This document shows positions 13,401 through 24,218 of a stretch of 64,000 nt of DNA, one piece after another. Origin of the DNA: Daphnia pulex (lineage: Eukaryota > Arthropoda > Branchiopoda > Diplostraca > Daphniidae); NCBI RefSeq assembly GCF_021134715.1, contig NC_060027.1:806001-870000 (forward strand). The letters are read 5' to 3'. How positions within the stretch are numbered: the first letter of the stretch is position 1; every line of letters starts with the position of its first letter. A program made the position numbers and the translations under genes. The notes below the pieces were generated by a model, which did no database searches, was not told where the DNA came from, and saw only the letters and a list, made by a program, of their open reading frames with translations.

Positions 13401-15111
13401 AGATGGTACTTACTCTCGTGGTGCAAGTACTGGAGTACTATGAAGGCGGATTCATCCACGCCGATCGTATCCCAAAGGCCATCACATCCGATTATCAAGA
13501 AATCCTCTTGGCCATCAAGCGTCATGGCCACCATGTCTGGCTCAGCAGTAACGTAAGGTTTGTAGCCGGCGTCGCCTGCCAAAAACACCAAAGCCAAAAA
13601 AGAAGAAGATGATGGGATGTTTTATTAGGCAGTACATCATTCAGATTATTATTGCCGGAATACGGCTGGGAAAGTTGTTTTTGTTTTTTTGTTATTTTCT
13701 TTCCTCAATGTCGCGCCACATTAAACACTGATTCAATTATTAGTGGCGGGACCAACGGCAGTGTAGTAACAACAAAAATATGAAATAGAAATCGTCACGC
13801 ACCGATAGCCCGAGACACGGCAAGTTGTCCGTTAACGCGGTAAGCTCCGTCCCAGAAAATCACCTCACCGCCAAGATTTGATATCCTTTCCTTCTCGTCC
13901 TGTAGGTAATAATAATTTTTTAAAAAAGAAAAATACACAATTAGTTTGAAAGTTGTTTTTTTAAGTTTGTCGGAGTTATTTACAATCCTGTCCGGTTTGT
14001 GTGGATTGACCAGCTGTGTGGCGACGCCATCTTTCACTAAAACGGCCTGAGAATCTCCCAGCCACGCCGTCAAAAGTAAGTTGCCCCTAATGAGGCTTAC
14101 CACCGCTGTTGTTCCTCCTTTCAATCTCTATGTGTGTTCACATACAAAAGGGAAACATTAGAATTGTTCGGCAAACAATGAAAGCGCATGAATGCAACTA
14201 ACCTCATTTTCGTGTTCTGTTACAAATGCCAAGTCAGTTGCTAAAAAGGCTTCCCTCAAGGCTTCACTCGGTTCCGTGGCGAATTTCGGATTGGAAACCA
14301 ATTTCTCGTGAAGCTGGGAAGCCGCGTAAAATGCCGCGTCTGTGCCAGCATGACCATCGAAGACGGCATAGTAGCTTGTGGGTACATCATCCTGTCAAAC
14401 CAAATATTTACTCAAATGACTCATTCTTCTTTTTCGGTGATGACACGGTTCTCTTATTTACCCTGATGGAACAAATTTTGTTGAGGTCTTGTATCACTAC
14501 ATGGCGATCTTCCATTTTCCTCCTGCCATTTCTGATCGCATGCACAGATACTGGGTGAAGAGTTCTGTTGCTAAAAGATAATTCGGTGCAAAGGCTCTCA
14601 AACTTTTGGTTGTTGAGGAACTCAAAACAAACGTTATTGATTTTGGATGTCACTAGCTGCATTAGCTTTACTGGTTCGTAGCCTGTAAAAGGAATGCCAT
14701 TAGGAACTAGACGAAACAAATGCAGATGTGTTTGTTGTCACCTTTAACATCTCTGTTTACGGCACCATCAACATCATCCTTACTTATGCAGAAGCGTACT
14801 TCCCACAGAATAAGGCTAGCCAAGTGAGCAAGCAGTTTAGAAGGGCAATTCCTGTGCAACACAAGTTGAGATAAGCCAGTGATCAAAAATCAATTGAGCC
14901 GATGAATCATAGCCGATTATGTTACAACATACTTTTGCTGAAGGTACTGTAGAGTCCAATCGACTATTTCGCCGTCCACTTCATTCTCTCGAATGCTATG
15001 CGAACCAACTTTCACTGGTAACGGGTCATTTACGTTAACTGTCGATTGAAAAGTTTCAAAAAAGTGTCGGTACAAATCCGCCGGAACAATTGTGGAACCA
15101 TTGGATGCCAT
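7479..15111 (-). CDS. PP2C-family Ser/Thr phosphatase, PPM1E/PPM1F (POPX/FEM-2) type, with long acidic polyQ C-terminal tail
   Basis: This is a metal-dependent protein phosphatase. Exons: 15111-14933, 14851-14742, 14682-14462, 14391-14203, 14127-13984, 13899-13803, 13575-13414, 9361-8613, 8449-7576 and a short last exon near 7532. PP2C motifs appear in order: MEDRH (about 153-157), FDGHAG (181-186), [28 protein letters not shown] and [12 protein letters not shown] (386-397). These supply the Asp residues that bind the metals. The HKPDR..DEKERI block fits the PPM1E/F subgroup. After residue 400 comes a tail of about 520 residues with three polyQ runs, acidic runs and repeated YEK(L/V)AAKWG motifs. 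Intron 7 is about 4 kb, unlike its 50-700 bp neighbours. The last exon is uncertain: phase predicts a stop at 7481-7479, while another frame would end at 7450-7448. Confidence 0.85.
9362..13413 (-). other. Long intron 7 of the PP2C gene
   Basis: The donor AGA|GTAAGT at 13414/13413 and a branch/acceptor TTTTAG at 9363-9362 bound a 4.05-kb intron. It is rich in purine tracts (GA and GAA runs near 10980-11060 and 11140), CTT repeats near 10265 and CA/GT runs. Its open frames are low-complexity and lack any family signature. It also holds a perfect 13-bp hairpin at 10545-10576. Its size relative to the other introns suggests regulatory content or an alternative promoter, but none was identified. 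Confidence 0.7.
10545..10576. repeat. Perfect inverted repeat, 13-bp arms with 6-nt loop
   Basis: GATCCGGATGATG (10545-10557) and its exact reverse complement (10564-10576) flank GATTAA. Arms this long are unlikely by chance at a given spot. The hairpin is intronic with no obvious role. Confidence 0.85.
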
Positions 15112-16061
15112 CGTCAAATAAAACACAAGCAAAGAATAGAAAAAAAGAGTCTTCGTAATTGTCAAACCACTCCCACTATCCGTCTGCAAACGCCAAATGG
15201 TAAAGCGCGGGATTGGATGGATAAAATACGCGGGAACTCGTCGTACAGTGTGTGGTTGAACTTGAAATCGTTATAATGCTGAAATTAAACTGACTGACAA
15301 AGGACGTTTATCACCCGCTGAACAAATTTCTTTGTAAATATTTACTTGAGTTTCGTAAAAGGTAGAGATAGTTTTAAATTTTTATCTAAAGCTGCCCCCC
15401 ACGACACGAACCGATAAGATGGCGCTGTCCTCTCAGAGTGATAGGGGGAAGTTTTATATCCGTAATTTAAAACCTTTTTATGATAAGAAAATCTAATGTG
15501 ACATTGGCGGATTGAACGTCATATTCACAATTAAAATGTAATTAATTTAAAAGAATAAATTTGAGTTGTTAGATAAGAATTTTTGGAGTGGTATCTGACG
15601 CTCGTAGTTCGCACTGGCCCTTAATTGGACCACTTTGCATAATCGAGTGAAGGTAATGGACAGTGACTAAATGTACGACTCAAAGTACTCAGAAGTCAAC
15701 TTTGGAGCGTGAGACCACTAGCCGAGATACCGGGGCTTCATCGGTATAAGACCTGTCGTATACGTCATGTCGATAGATGGCGTTCAACTGAAGAAGTCCC
15801 GCCATTTTTTTTCAACGAATAATTCCAAAATCACTTCCCACACTTTACCCTCTGCCGATAATTCTGAAAAGTTTGTGGCTGCCCTAATATGAACATATAC
15901 GATTATGAGTTTTTGAATTGCAACACTTTTCGAAGTTTCAGTCCAGGCAGAGCTCTGGTCCAGGAGTTAGTTCCAACTTCTAAGCAACGGCCGAACGTGT
16001 GAGAAATTGGGTATGATTATCTAATTTACAAGTGACTTTAATGGCTTTCAATAATTCATAT
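15112..16061. other. Intergenic between PP2C start and the C22orf39-like gene
   Basis: No open frame, RNA gene or repeat was recognised in this ~950 bp. The part next to 15111 should contain the phosphatase promoter. The middle (15580-15790) is less AT-rich than its flanks but does not match any tRNA, 5S or U-snRNA that I could recognise. Confidence 0.5.
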
Positions 16062-16067
16062 TTTATT
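16062..16067 (-). terminator. Poly(A) signal AATAAA of the C22orf39-like gene
   Basis: TTTATT on the + strand reads AATAAA on the minus strand, about 42 nt past the stop codon at 16111-16109. This is a normal distance for a compact 3' UTR. Confidence 0.6.
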
Positions 16068-16108
16068 GCTACGATAAACTAAATCTACCAACGGTGAAAA
16101 TTATTACA

Positions 16109-16675
16109 TCACGTCTGAGACGCTTTATATTCCCGAGCTTTGTGATCAAGATAGGTGTTCTTGTATTCTTCTTGCATTTTAGGTGGCAATGGTTTATTCC
16201 AGTCTTCCGGAGGATTATCTCGATGTTTCCAAACATCGTTGTAATAGTGCGGAGCCAATCTTTCGTAGCGTCGCTTCGATTCACTTTTAATGACTTGTTC
16301 CTGTGAGAATAAAAAATATAATTTTTAAATGTAATACAGCAACCCTTATCAAGTTTTCGTTACCAGTGCAGGTATATCTTTTTGCAAGCGAAATTTCATG
16401 CAATTTTCAAAATCTGTCTGCCACTGAGCACAGTCAAGATTTTCTCCATGAATAAAGTATTGGTGAAAGCGCCCTCTGATTGATTTGCACTCAGAGTGCT
16501 CATCTTTATACGACTCACAGGGTCTTACCTGTAAAATAAGAGTATGAATCTGTATGATTAAATTTTCACAACAAACTAGTAAACTTTGGAATTAGGTCAT
16601 ACCTACCAACCAGACATTTGGAATATCTTTTTCATCAACATATTGTTTGGCAGGTGTCTCCTTGGTTTCTGACAT
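16109..16675 (-). CDS. C22orf39: C22orf39/PANTS-like small twin-Cys protein (DUF3128 family)
   Basis: Three exons, 16675-16607, 16528-16364 and 16300-16109, encode 141 aa. The core holds RPCESYKDEHSECKS followed by a second Cys pair, CAQWQTDFENC, giving a twin CX9C-like arrangement. Near the end is DNPPEDWNKPLPP, equivalent to the PPPDW.LPLP motif of vertebrate C22orf39 (UPF0545, named PANTS after a synaptic role in mouse). The first-exon donor must be GTAGGT (16606-16605): the alternative three bases downstream gives a stop. The long 5' extension (MSETKETPAKQYVDEKD) is acidic with no signal peptide. Function in arthropods is not established; identification rests on the Cys spacing and the C-terminal motif. 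Confidence 0.8.
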
Positions 16676-16931
16676 TATTTATTGATGGAACTAAGAATAT
16701 TATGATGCTGAATAACGTTTCTGATTTCACAGCAACCAATTCTTGATTTATAAAAAAAAAAACCGGGGGCAAATCGAAGTACACTCTTTCAATGGAAATA
16801 GGAAATTCGTCTGCTGAGTGCAGACGCATAGAGTAGCCATCTAGCGGACAAAAATGCCTTTTTTCAAGTTCGAATAAATTAAGTTTAACTCCGATTAAAA
16901 AACCGATTAAAAAGACAGAAGAGATTCTTGG

Positions 16932-16937
16932 TTTATT
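16932..16937 (-). terminator. Poly(A) signal AATAAA of the 2OG oxygenase gene
   Basis: TTTATT on the + strand is AATAAA on the minus strand, about 145 nt past the stop at 17082. It lies between that gene and the start of the next minus-strand gene at 16675. Confidence 0.5.
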
Positions 16938-17081
16938 GCAAAAACTATTGTTTAAAATGCATCCGAGTGAAATCAAGACTCAACAGCAAACACTTTTCTC
17001 GGTATTTCGTGTCTCTATGCCTACATTAAAACAACGAAAGGGCATAAACTGTTTCCAAGGTACGTAAAACACAAATATAAT

Positions 17082-20018
17082 TTAAACGTTGAATTTGACT
17101 CGTTTGAGAGGGCGGGAGATGGGTAAATCTGAGATCTCAGTGCGACGGCGCATTAATTCGACAATTTCTTGTTGTCTCAGTTCAAATTGGCGTACATCAT
17201 ATTCGTACAGACGTCGATTTTTGGTGATATCACAAGCAGTTAAGCCACCAGCAACTTTCTTGATACGTACCGTTGCGCTATAACGGTGATTGACGAAGAA
17301 TTGGCTGTCGGGACTGGGGAGCACTTCAAAACCGTATCCGAAGATTGTGCAAGCCCAGATACGTGCTTCGTTGACGTTGGGGAATTTTTCAGAAAAAGTT
17401 GTCGCTAGTTCCTTTGAGTGTAGAAAATTCTCCAATTCAGGGCAATTGGGTAGTTCGGCTTCCGTTTGATGCCACGAAAAGACAGGAGGTTGCAAAAGAC
17501 TTAGCTCCCGAAGTCGGCTGTCTATCAATGTTTGTAAGACCTGTTGGCCATTTTCTGTAGCTAGAGACGCCTTCCAGACTGTTGGGTTAGCAAGTAACGC
17601 TTGCAAGCAGACATTGTTGCTTTTAGTGGGCATCGTTACTTTCTCGACAAACTCTTGAAGAATGGAGTAGTCATTCAACCAGAGTAAACACTTGAGCACG
17701 TCACTAACAATCATTTCGTTTCTGTCTGAAACAATACGAACACTGACAAAGTCCTGTTTCACCAAAAGCTGGCAAAGTTTTCTATAGAATTGTTCCATGT
17801 GAGCAATATTTCGAATTAAGGGCATCAGTTTCTTGTGGACGTAGACGACGACGATACACAGGAACCCAGTTTCGATTGATTGGGCCAATTTTAAGTAATC
17901 ATCGACATGTTGGATATTGCTTGATTCTTTCCACTCTTCAAGTCGGACGATCATTTCTGCTGCAGTGCTACAAGTAGATGATTTCCATACACTCGGAGAA
18001 GTAAACAAAATCGGACAAAGTTGATCAGCGATGTGGGCAGCAATCATGTGAAGACCATTATCCATTAACGATGTCACTAGGACAGTTAGTGGCTCCATTT
18101 GTTTGGCGATTCTCGTGGGGGTAAAAAAGCGGCTAACGGCTTCCTTGCAGGAATTCCAGCCAGCCCTAGCGATAAGTTTGGCCAAAACGATTGCAACTGG
18201 ATTATTTTGCAGCCCTTCGATTTCCTGTGGTTCTACATCACTTTGATGATCCCCAGGCGATGTCTCGGTTGGGCTAGCTGGAAGATCGTCGGCGATCAAA
18301 TTGAGTAGAATTAATCCCTGTTCAGGAGAATCTAAATCAATACAAAGTTGGAGCAGGCGATACGTCACTTGGCCCGGCGAGGGAGACGACTTTCTATTAG
18401 GATAGGAGGAAGCACACCAGACGAGGCGAGGGTTGGCACAGCAGAAAGCCACGGTTCTTCCCAAAACAAAAAGAACTTGTTCACGGGGCATTGTCCTTGC
18501 CAAGTACTCTAGATAGTCTAAGGCTCCCACAAAACCTATAAATAATAAATAGTTCTAAGTGAAGTATAATCGGAGGAAACTAAAAAAAAAAAATAAAATA
18601 AAATACGAGCGATATACCATACCATATCGGCAAGCAAAATCAATAGTGCTCGTTTTGGGCCAAACGACTAGCAGCGCTTGGCAGTAAACAAAATCCATGG
18701 AGGATTTAAGTTCATAGCCCGTTAAGTTTGGTGATTCAGTATTGTCCAAGTTGGTTTCCGGACGGCGGAACATCGGATAAACTACTTCCGAATCAAAGTC
18801 AATTTCCAGTCCTTGGAATGCAAAAGGAGAATCGGTACACGAAGACACCCAGCATTTGATACTGTATTCTTCTTCAATTTGTGTTCCAAAGAACGAGTTT
18901 TCAATGCTTGATATTGTGGTTGTCGAGGGTTTCTTCCTGCGATGGACGCTTGCCAGATGTAGATCTACAAATGTGACGGAACGCAGAAGACTAGCTGTCA
19001 GGCGATCACGGCCTTTTAGTCCGGAAAATGAAAGGTTGGCAGCTGTATAATTGTGTTCCATGGGAATTGCCAAACATCTCTGCGAACACGGAAGTAGCCA
19101 TGGTGACAAAATTTGCTCGATTTGTTTAGCAGCAAATATGAGTGATGTGTCAGCTGATATAGGAAAAAATAATGAACGAGTCCATTTCCAGATCAGGCTG
19201 AACGTAAAAACCAAGCGCCAACCACTCTCCACCGTGGTCAACTCGTGTTCGCAGCCAGCGTAGAAAATAGTAGTGTAAAAGAAACGTTTGCTGTCTTTAG
19301 AATTATCAAAGATATGAGACGTTCCTTGATGGTGCACCTTAAAAATTCCACCTTCAAAGCCGTTTTTTACAGGTATTTGAAGGGTCATCATACCGAACAA
19401 TCCTGCGTGCACAAACAGATATTGAAAACAAAATTTCATAGAAGAATCACACGGACATACGTACCTGGTTCTTTTTCATTGTCACAATGAATAGGGGCAT
19501 ATCCACCACGGTCACAAATTAGCATACCATTTGGGCGAACTTCAATCAGAGGGAGTTCGCTATCGGATACACCCAGCTGTCGTAATCCATCTCTAGCCAG
19601 TGAAACAACCGTTTGCCCAAAGAAAGTTTCAGCATTATTACCGTGACTAATAATTTGAGTTGCATCGAGTTGCCAACTATGTTTTGGTTTTTTAATTTTG
19701 CCAGTAGGTTTAACACCAACAACTCCCATATTGTGATGGCAGCAATATCCAGTTTCAGACATTTTCTTTAAGCGGTTCATATCCTGTAATAAATTTAAAG
19801 TTTAATTATTAAATGAAATATAGTGCAAATTACAAATTTAATAAAATGAATACCTTAATATTTACTGGCACTGGTATTGTACCCAAACTTTCAACGCTGA
19901 ACATGGGTAGAATGTTTTCTTCGCTTATTTGTTGCCCGACAGCAAACTGAAAATTGCAATCTTCAGCATCTTGAACTTTGCGCAGAACATCTCTCAGATC
20001 TTCTTTATTTACCTTCAT
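17082..20018 (-). CDS. Large 2-oxoglutarate/Fe(II)-dependent oxygenase with helical C-terminal region
   Basis: Four exons, 20018-19854, 19783-19465, 19402-18623 and 18535-17082, encode about 905 aa in one phase. Residues ~140-230 carry the double-stranded beta-helix oxygenase signature: HCD (His154, Asp156) as the proximal HxD iron ligands, His214 in GCEHEL as the distal ligand, and Arg224 in SGWRLVFTFSL, spaced +10, as the likely 2-oxoglutarate anchor. This fits the prolyl-4-hydroxylase-like group in general, but the substrate cannot be inferred. The remaining ~650 residues are Leu-rich and appear alpha-helical, with no domain I recognise; the last exon alone encodes 484 of them. There is no signal peptide or membrane segment, so the protein is probably intracellular. 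The ATG at 20018 is the first in frame; transcripts could start further upstream. Confidence 0.8.
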
Positions 20019-21038
20019 GTTGGTAACTATATGAAAATGATACTATTAGTGGTATTACTACTATATGCTCTTCATGTATTCCTATGACAGTGAGTTCTCT
20101 TTACTTAAAATATTCTTCAACAATGAATGAATTGCTTATCTTAAAAACACCACATTTAGGTTCAACCATGAGGACCAACATAAACAAAAGATAGGCTGAC
20201 AGATTAGACATGTCAATTAAAACTGCTTAACTTTGTTGACTCATATTCACCTGGGGTTTGTTTTCATCTAGTGAATATGTAAACAATGGGGAAACAGGTA
20301 GAAAAGAACAAATACAACAAACCCACGAGTTATTTATCTCGTGGGAATAATTTTTCGAAATGAGGAAAATAATAAGTGAACAAGACTAATGATGTCGCTG
20401 TTGCCAAATGGGAAAATATTTGCAGTAACTGATGAACAAAACATCGAAAACTAGTAGTTTCTTTATTTCGAATACGATGTTACCAACAGCTTTGTTATGC
20501 GATCGTAAATTCAATATATTTGATTTTAGTGCTATGGACCCAACTGCCCATGAGCAACTGGCCAACTCTGCTATATGCTCTATGGACAAACGTCCGTTCC
20601 GTTTCAAGAAGATTGAAAACCAACAGCTGTGCTTGTTTTAACGCGTTTTAAATCAATATCGTGTTGGGACGCAATCTCATTTGATCGGCTTTGCGTGTGA
20701 TTCAATTTATTCAATCTCACTCGGCTCACTACCAGTGGAGTGCACCGCTAACAGGATTACATGCGATGCGCGGCGTGAGTAGATCAAAAATCCGTCAATA
20801 ACTCGAACGAATGGGCAACGTTGTATTTCTGTCTCTTTTGTTGTCGTCTTAAACGCCCCGAAGCTAGAGCCAGAAGAATCACAATTCTCTTCGTGTGAAG
20901 GTGTGCTGGTGTTGTGCTGTTTATGTGTTCCTGACTATCAAAGACTGGTTTTTGTTTCGCAACCTTGTCCTACATTCGTGTTTTATCCGTAAATAGTGAC
21001 TCAATTAACGTATCAATCAACATAAAAACGTGAAGAAA
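20019..21038. other. Divergent upstream region between the 2OG oxygenase (-) and testican (+) genes
   Basis: The two start codons are 1,020 bp apart and point outward, so this interval should carry both promoters and the testican 5' UTR. The right part (20650-21030) is less AT-rich than the left. No coding exon was recognised; a short + strand frame at 20432-20641 has no family features. Confidence 0.6.
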
Positions 21039-23721
21039 ATGCGATCAGTTTGGATAGTGATCGCCATTCTTGCTCTCAGCATTAGCTGTGGAGATGCAGC
21101 CAAGAAACGCAAGAAGTTTGAAGGAGACTTTGAGTTTGCAGATGACGCGGTAGTGATAATATCATTTCTTGTTGGCTTAACCTGTTAGCTGCACCCTATT
21201 TACTCAAAGATTTAGTAGAAACTTCTCTTTGGTTTTCTCTCTAAAAACACTCTTGGAAACTTGTGTGTGATTGTTTCTGTCAAAACAAAAAATTATAGGT
21301 CATGTAGATGACTTTAGGAAATGTAAAATAATGTCTGCTTTGATTTAATTTACAAGAACTGCATAAATTTCCTGTAGCACCAAAATGGGTTTACGGCACA
21401 CACACACAAGTTCATCATCAACTTAAACTATAGTGATAAAAAGCACTGCAAAGGGCTTAACTAAAGGATCAATGGATCAAAAGCTCAAGTAGTTGATGGC
21501 TTTGTTACAAAAAAAAAACTTCAAGTAACCAAGGAAACCAACATCTCAGAGATGTGTATGTCATGGACTCGTGAAAAACCGGGTCGACTCCCGGGAATTT
21601 ACGAAGCAGCTATCCAAAAGGGCGATCGATAAACTCCCATTTAAGATTGAAGATGTATGGTGTTTCCTTAACATTCTTTTTTTTTTTCTCGGTTTCTTTT
21701 AGTTGGATGGTGCCAAACGGGACGGCGATAAGAAGACGTGGATTTTCGATCCTGAGAGTAAAATTCTTTCTATCTTTTTTTCTCTCTAAAAGAAAATTTA
21801 ACACCCCGTTGCGTGGAATAATAAATAGGTGAACTGTGCCAAGCTTTGAAATGCCGTAAAGAAGAGCGGTGTCTTTTGGAGAACGATTACACCGCCGTCT
21901 GCGTCAGCCGTGCAGAGATAAAACGAAATGGGTATTGTTCGTCTTTTTTTATACTTTACAATCAATTGTTAAACGTAACACTAAATTCTCGCGTTATTTT
22001 CCATTTTCAGTGACGTGGTAATCTCAAAGAGCGATAGTCGCAGTAGTACCACCACCACTGCTCGTTCGCTGGACGACGAGGATGATGATTACGATATCGA
22101 CGATGATGAAGACGATGAGGTCATGGATATTGACGATAAAGATACCATCAATTTGAATGAGGTAATAATCTTAATCAAATATTTGTTTTTTCGTTCGTGG
22201 AGTTCATGAAGTTCATTATTGATTAGAACGAAGAGAACAACGTAGATGACGACCTTGGTTTAGAGTTTTACGATCTTGACGGAAGCGACGACAATGGCTC
22301 TCGAAAGGTGAAACATACACCGACTACCCCCCAGTCGGCTATTCTCAAGTATATTGATTTTTGGTTCCTATACGTAGTGAAGGGAATCATTTTTAATCCG
22401 ATCATGTTTTGAACAGGAAATGTTCACCATGCCCCGTTATCAAACCATCTTACATCTGCGCAACAGATAATGTCACGTACAGCTCCATTTGCAAGATGGA
22501 TTACGCTAACTGTATGCACGACACCCTCGTCAAAGTGGCTTGCAAGGGATTTTGCCCATGTCCGACAGCCTCGCAACTAAAGAAAGAGAAGCAAGCTATG
22601 CGCCTGTCCCAGTTTGAGAGCAAATACAAGTCGACTATCGAAAGCATGAAAGAGCCATCCGCCGTCAAACCAAAAGTGATCTTTGCTCCCGACGTGGCTA
22701 AATTCAAAAAAGAACTCTTTGGCAAGAAAAAACCTAAAAAAAACGCCTCCAATTCACTGCTCGATGCGTCCACTGATAAGTACAGAAATCGCGGCTACAA
22801 CGATGTCCTGATTGAGAAAAAGGAAACGCCCATTTCAACTGGTATTCGATAAATAATTTTTGATTAGTTTCGATGTTAACCACTTCAATTATTTTCCAGT
22901 TAACACTGAATGCAGCGAAACTACTTTCAACACTATGGGGAACCGACTATTGGACTGGTTTTCTGTGTTGATGGCTCAACCTGGACAGAAGAAACATATT
23001 AAATCCAAAGGTAAAATCTTTGGTCTACACCCTTTGAAACCCTTTGTTAAATCGATTGGTTTTCCCCTTTTCTAGCTCATTTTTCATCGGCTTGCGCCAA
23101 AGAAGTGGTTTGGATGTTTGGATATTTGGACAGCAATAAAGATAACCAGCTTTCAATGAGTGAGCTGTACGATCTAGAGCATAACGAGCGTGAGAGCTGC
23201 TTGAAACCTTTCTTGGATAAATGCGACGACAACCGGTTAGAGCTCAAAACTAAATTAAAAATCGTTACTTGTTCTAACCGTTCAGGTTTTTCTGCACAGC
23301 GATATCTTCTTGTCGAGTTCTGAGTGGTGCCGATGCTTCAGTAATGCCGATCGTCCTTGCGTTGCTATGCGGAGACGTTCCAAGCCCGGACTTCTGGGTG
23401 CATACATTCCTACCTGCGATTCGGACGGTTTCTTTTTACCTACCCAATGCCACACTGCTGTCGGTACCTGCTGGTGCGTGGATAAACACGGCGTTGAGCA
23501 GAATGGTTCGCGGGCTAGAGGCAAACCTGATTGCGGTTAGTACTGCTGATTTGTTATCACAATTCAATTTTGTATCGATTGATTGACTCACCTTTTTCAT
23601 TACAGAACGAGTTTTGCAGAGGAATGGCCTTATGAACTCATTAGGTGACAATGACGAAGACGACTCCGTCAATCAACTCGACGACTCTGATGAGATGGAA
23701 GAAGGCAGCGGAGATTATTAA
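21039..23721 (+). CDS. Cow: Testican/SPOCK-type proteoglycan, Carrier of Wingless (Cow) homologue
   Basis: Secreted heparan-sulfate proteoglycan core; the Drosophila homologue binds and transports Wingless. Exons: 21039-21149, 21703-21757, 21829-21931, 22011-22161, 22227-22348, 22417-22841, 22900-23010, 23076-23235, 23300-23535 and 23606-23721, total 389 aa. Features in order: signal peptide (1-21); Cys-containing region (ELCQALKCRKEERC); very acidic linker (DDEDDDYDIDDDEDD); Kazal-like domain (CSPCPV...CKGFC); basic linker; EF-hand-bearing SPARC-like domain with loop DSNKDNQLSMSE; thyroglobulin type-1 repeat with CWCV; and an acidic tail ending EEGSGDY. The tail's Ser-Gly in acid surroundings is a likely glycosaminoglycan site. 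Exon 9 must begin at 23300 (acceptor CACAG) because the earlier acceptor at 23285 breaks the frame. Intron 1 (~550 bp) is the longest. Confidence 0.92.
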
Positions 23722-24175
23722 GTAGAAATTTAGGACCCTTCTCGTTCCTTTTTTTTTTTCTTTGTTAAACCCTCACATCTAAACAACTCTTAGCTTTGTG
23801 CGCGCAGCTTGTAATAAGACTTCTTCTGATTAGCTTAGACGACATTTAAAAAAAAAAAGAATGGATTTGAAAGTACCGATTCGAATCTCAACTGAGGCAT
23901 TCCGCGTTCTCCCGACGACAATATTCGCCGTTGTTCACACATCACCTCACGAATTTTCGCCATTGCCAAGATCAATCCGCCCTGAGAAACAAATATGCAA
24001 TACTCTTTGTAACCCGACATGCTGCTGCCCGTCTCTGCCGAGTTATTCCTAACTTCCGTAGCATTCTATTATCTAGAGCAATGATTTTTCAAAAAGTTTT
24101 TGAATGTGTCTTGTGTGACAGTTGTTTTAATTAACCATGACGGCGTAACTAATTCAATACAAATTGAAACGCCGA

Positions 24176-24181
24176 AATAAA
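24176..24181 (+). terminator. Poly(A) signal AATAAA of the testican gene
   Basis: AATAAA lies 455 nt after the stop codon at 23721. It is only about 38 bp from the stop codon of the convergent HIBCH gene, so the two 3' UTRs probably overlap. Confidence 0.55.
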
Positions 24182-24218
24182 TTGCTTTCGTCCTTGTTAA
24201 CTATGTATAGTAGAATAT

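Noticed and set aside
15580-15790. Less AT-rich patch considered as an RNA gene
   Set aside because: No tRNA cloverleaf boxes, 5S or U-snRNA signature could be found by eye.
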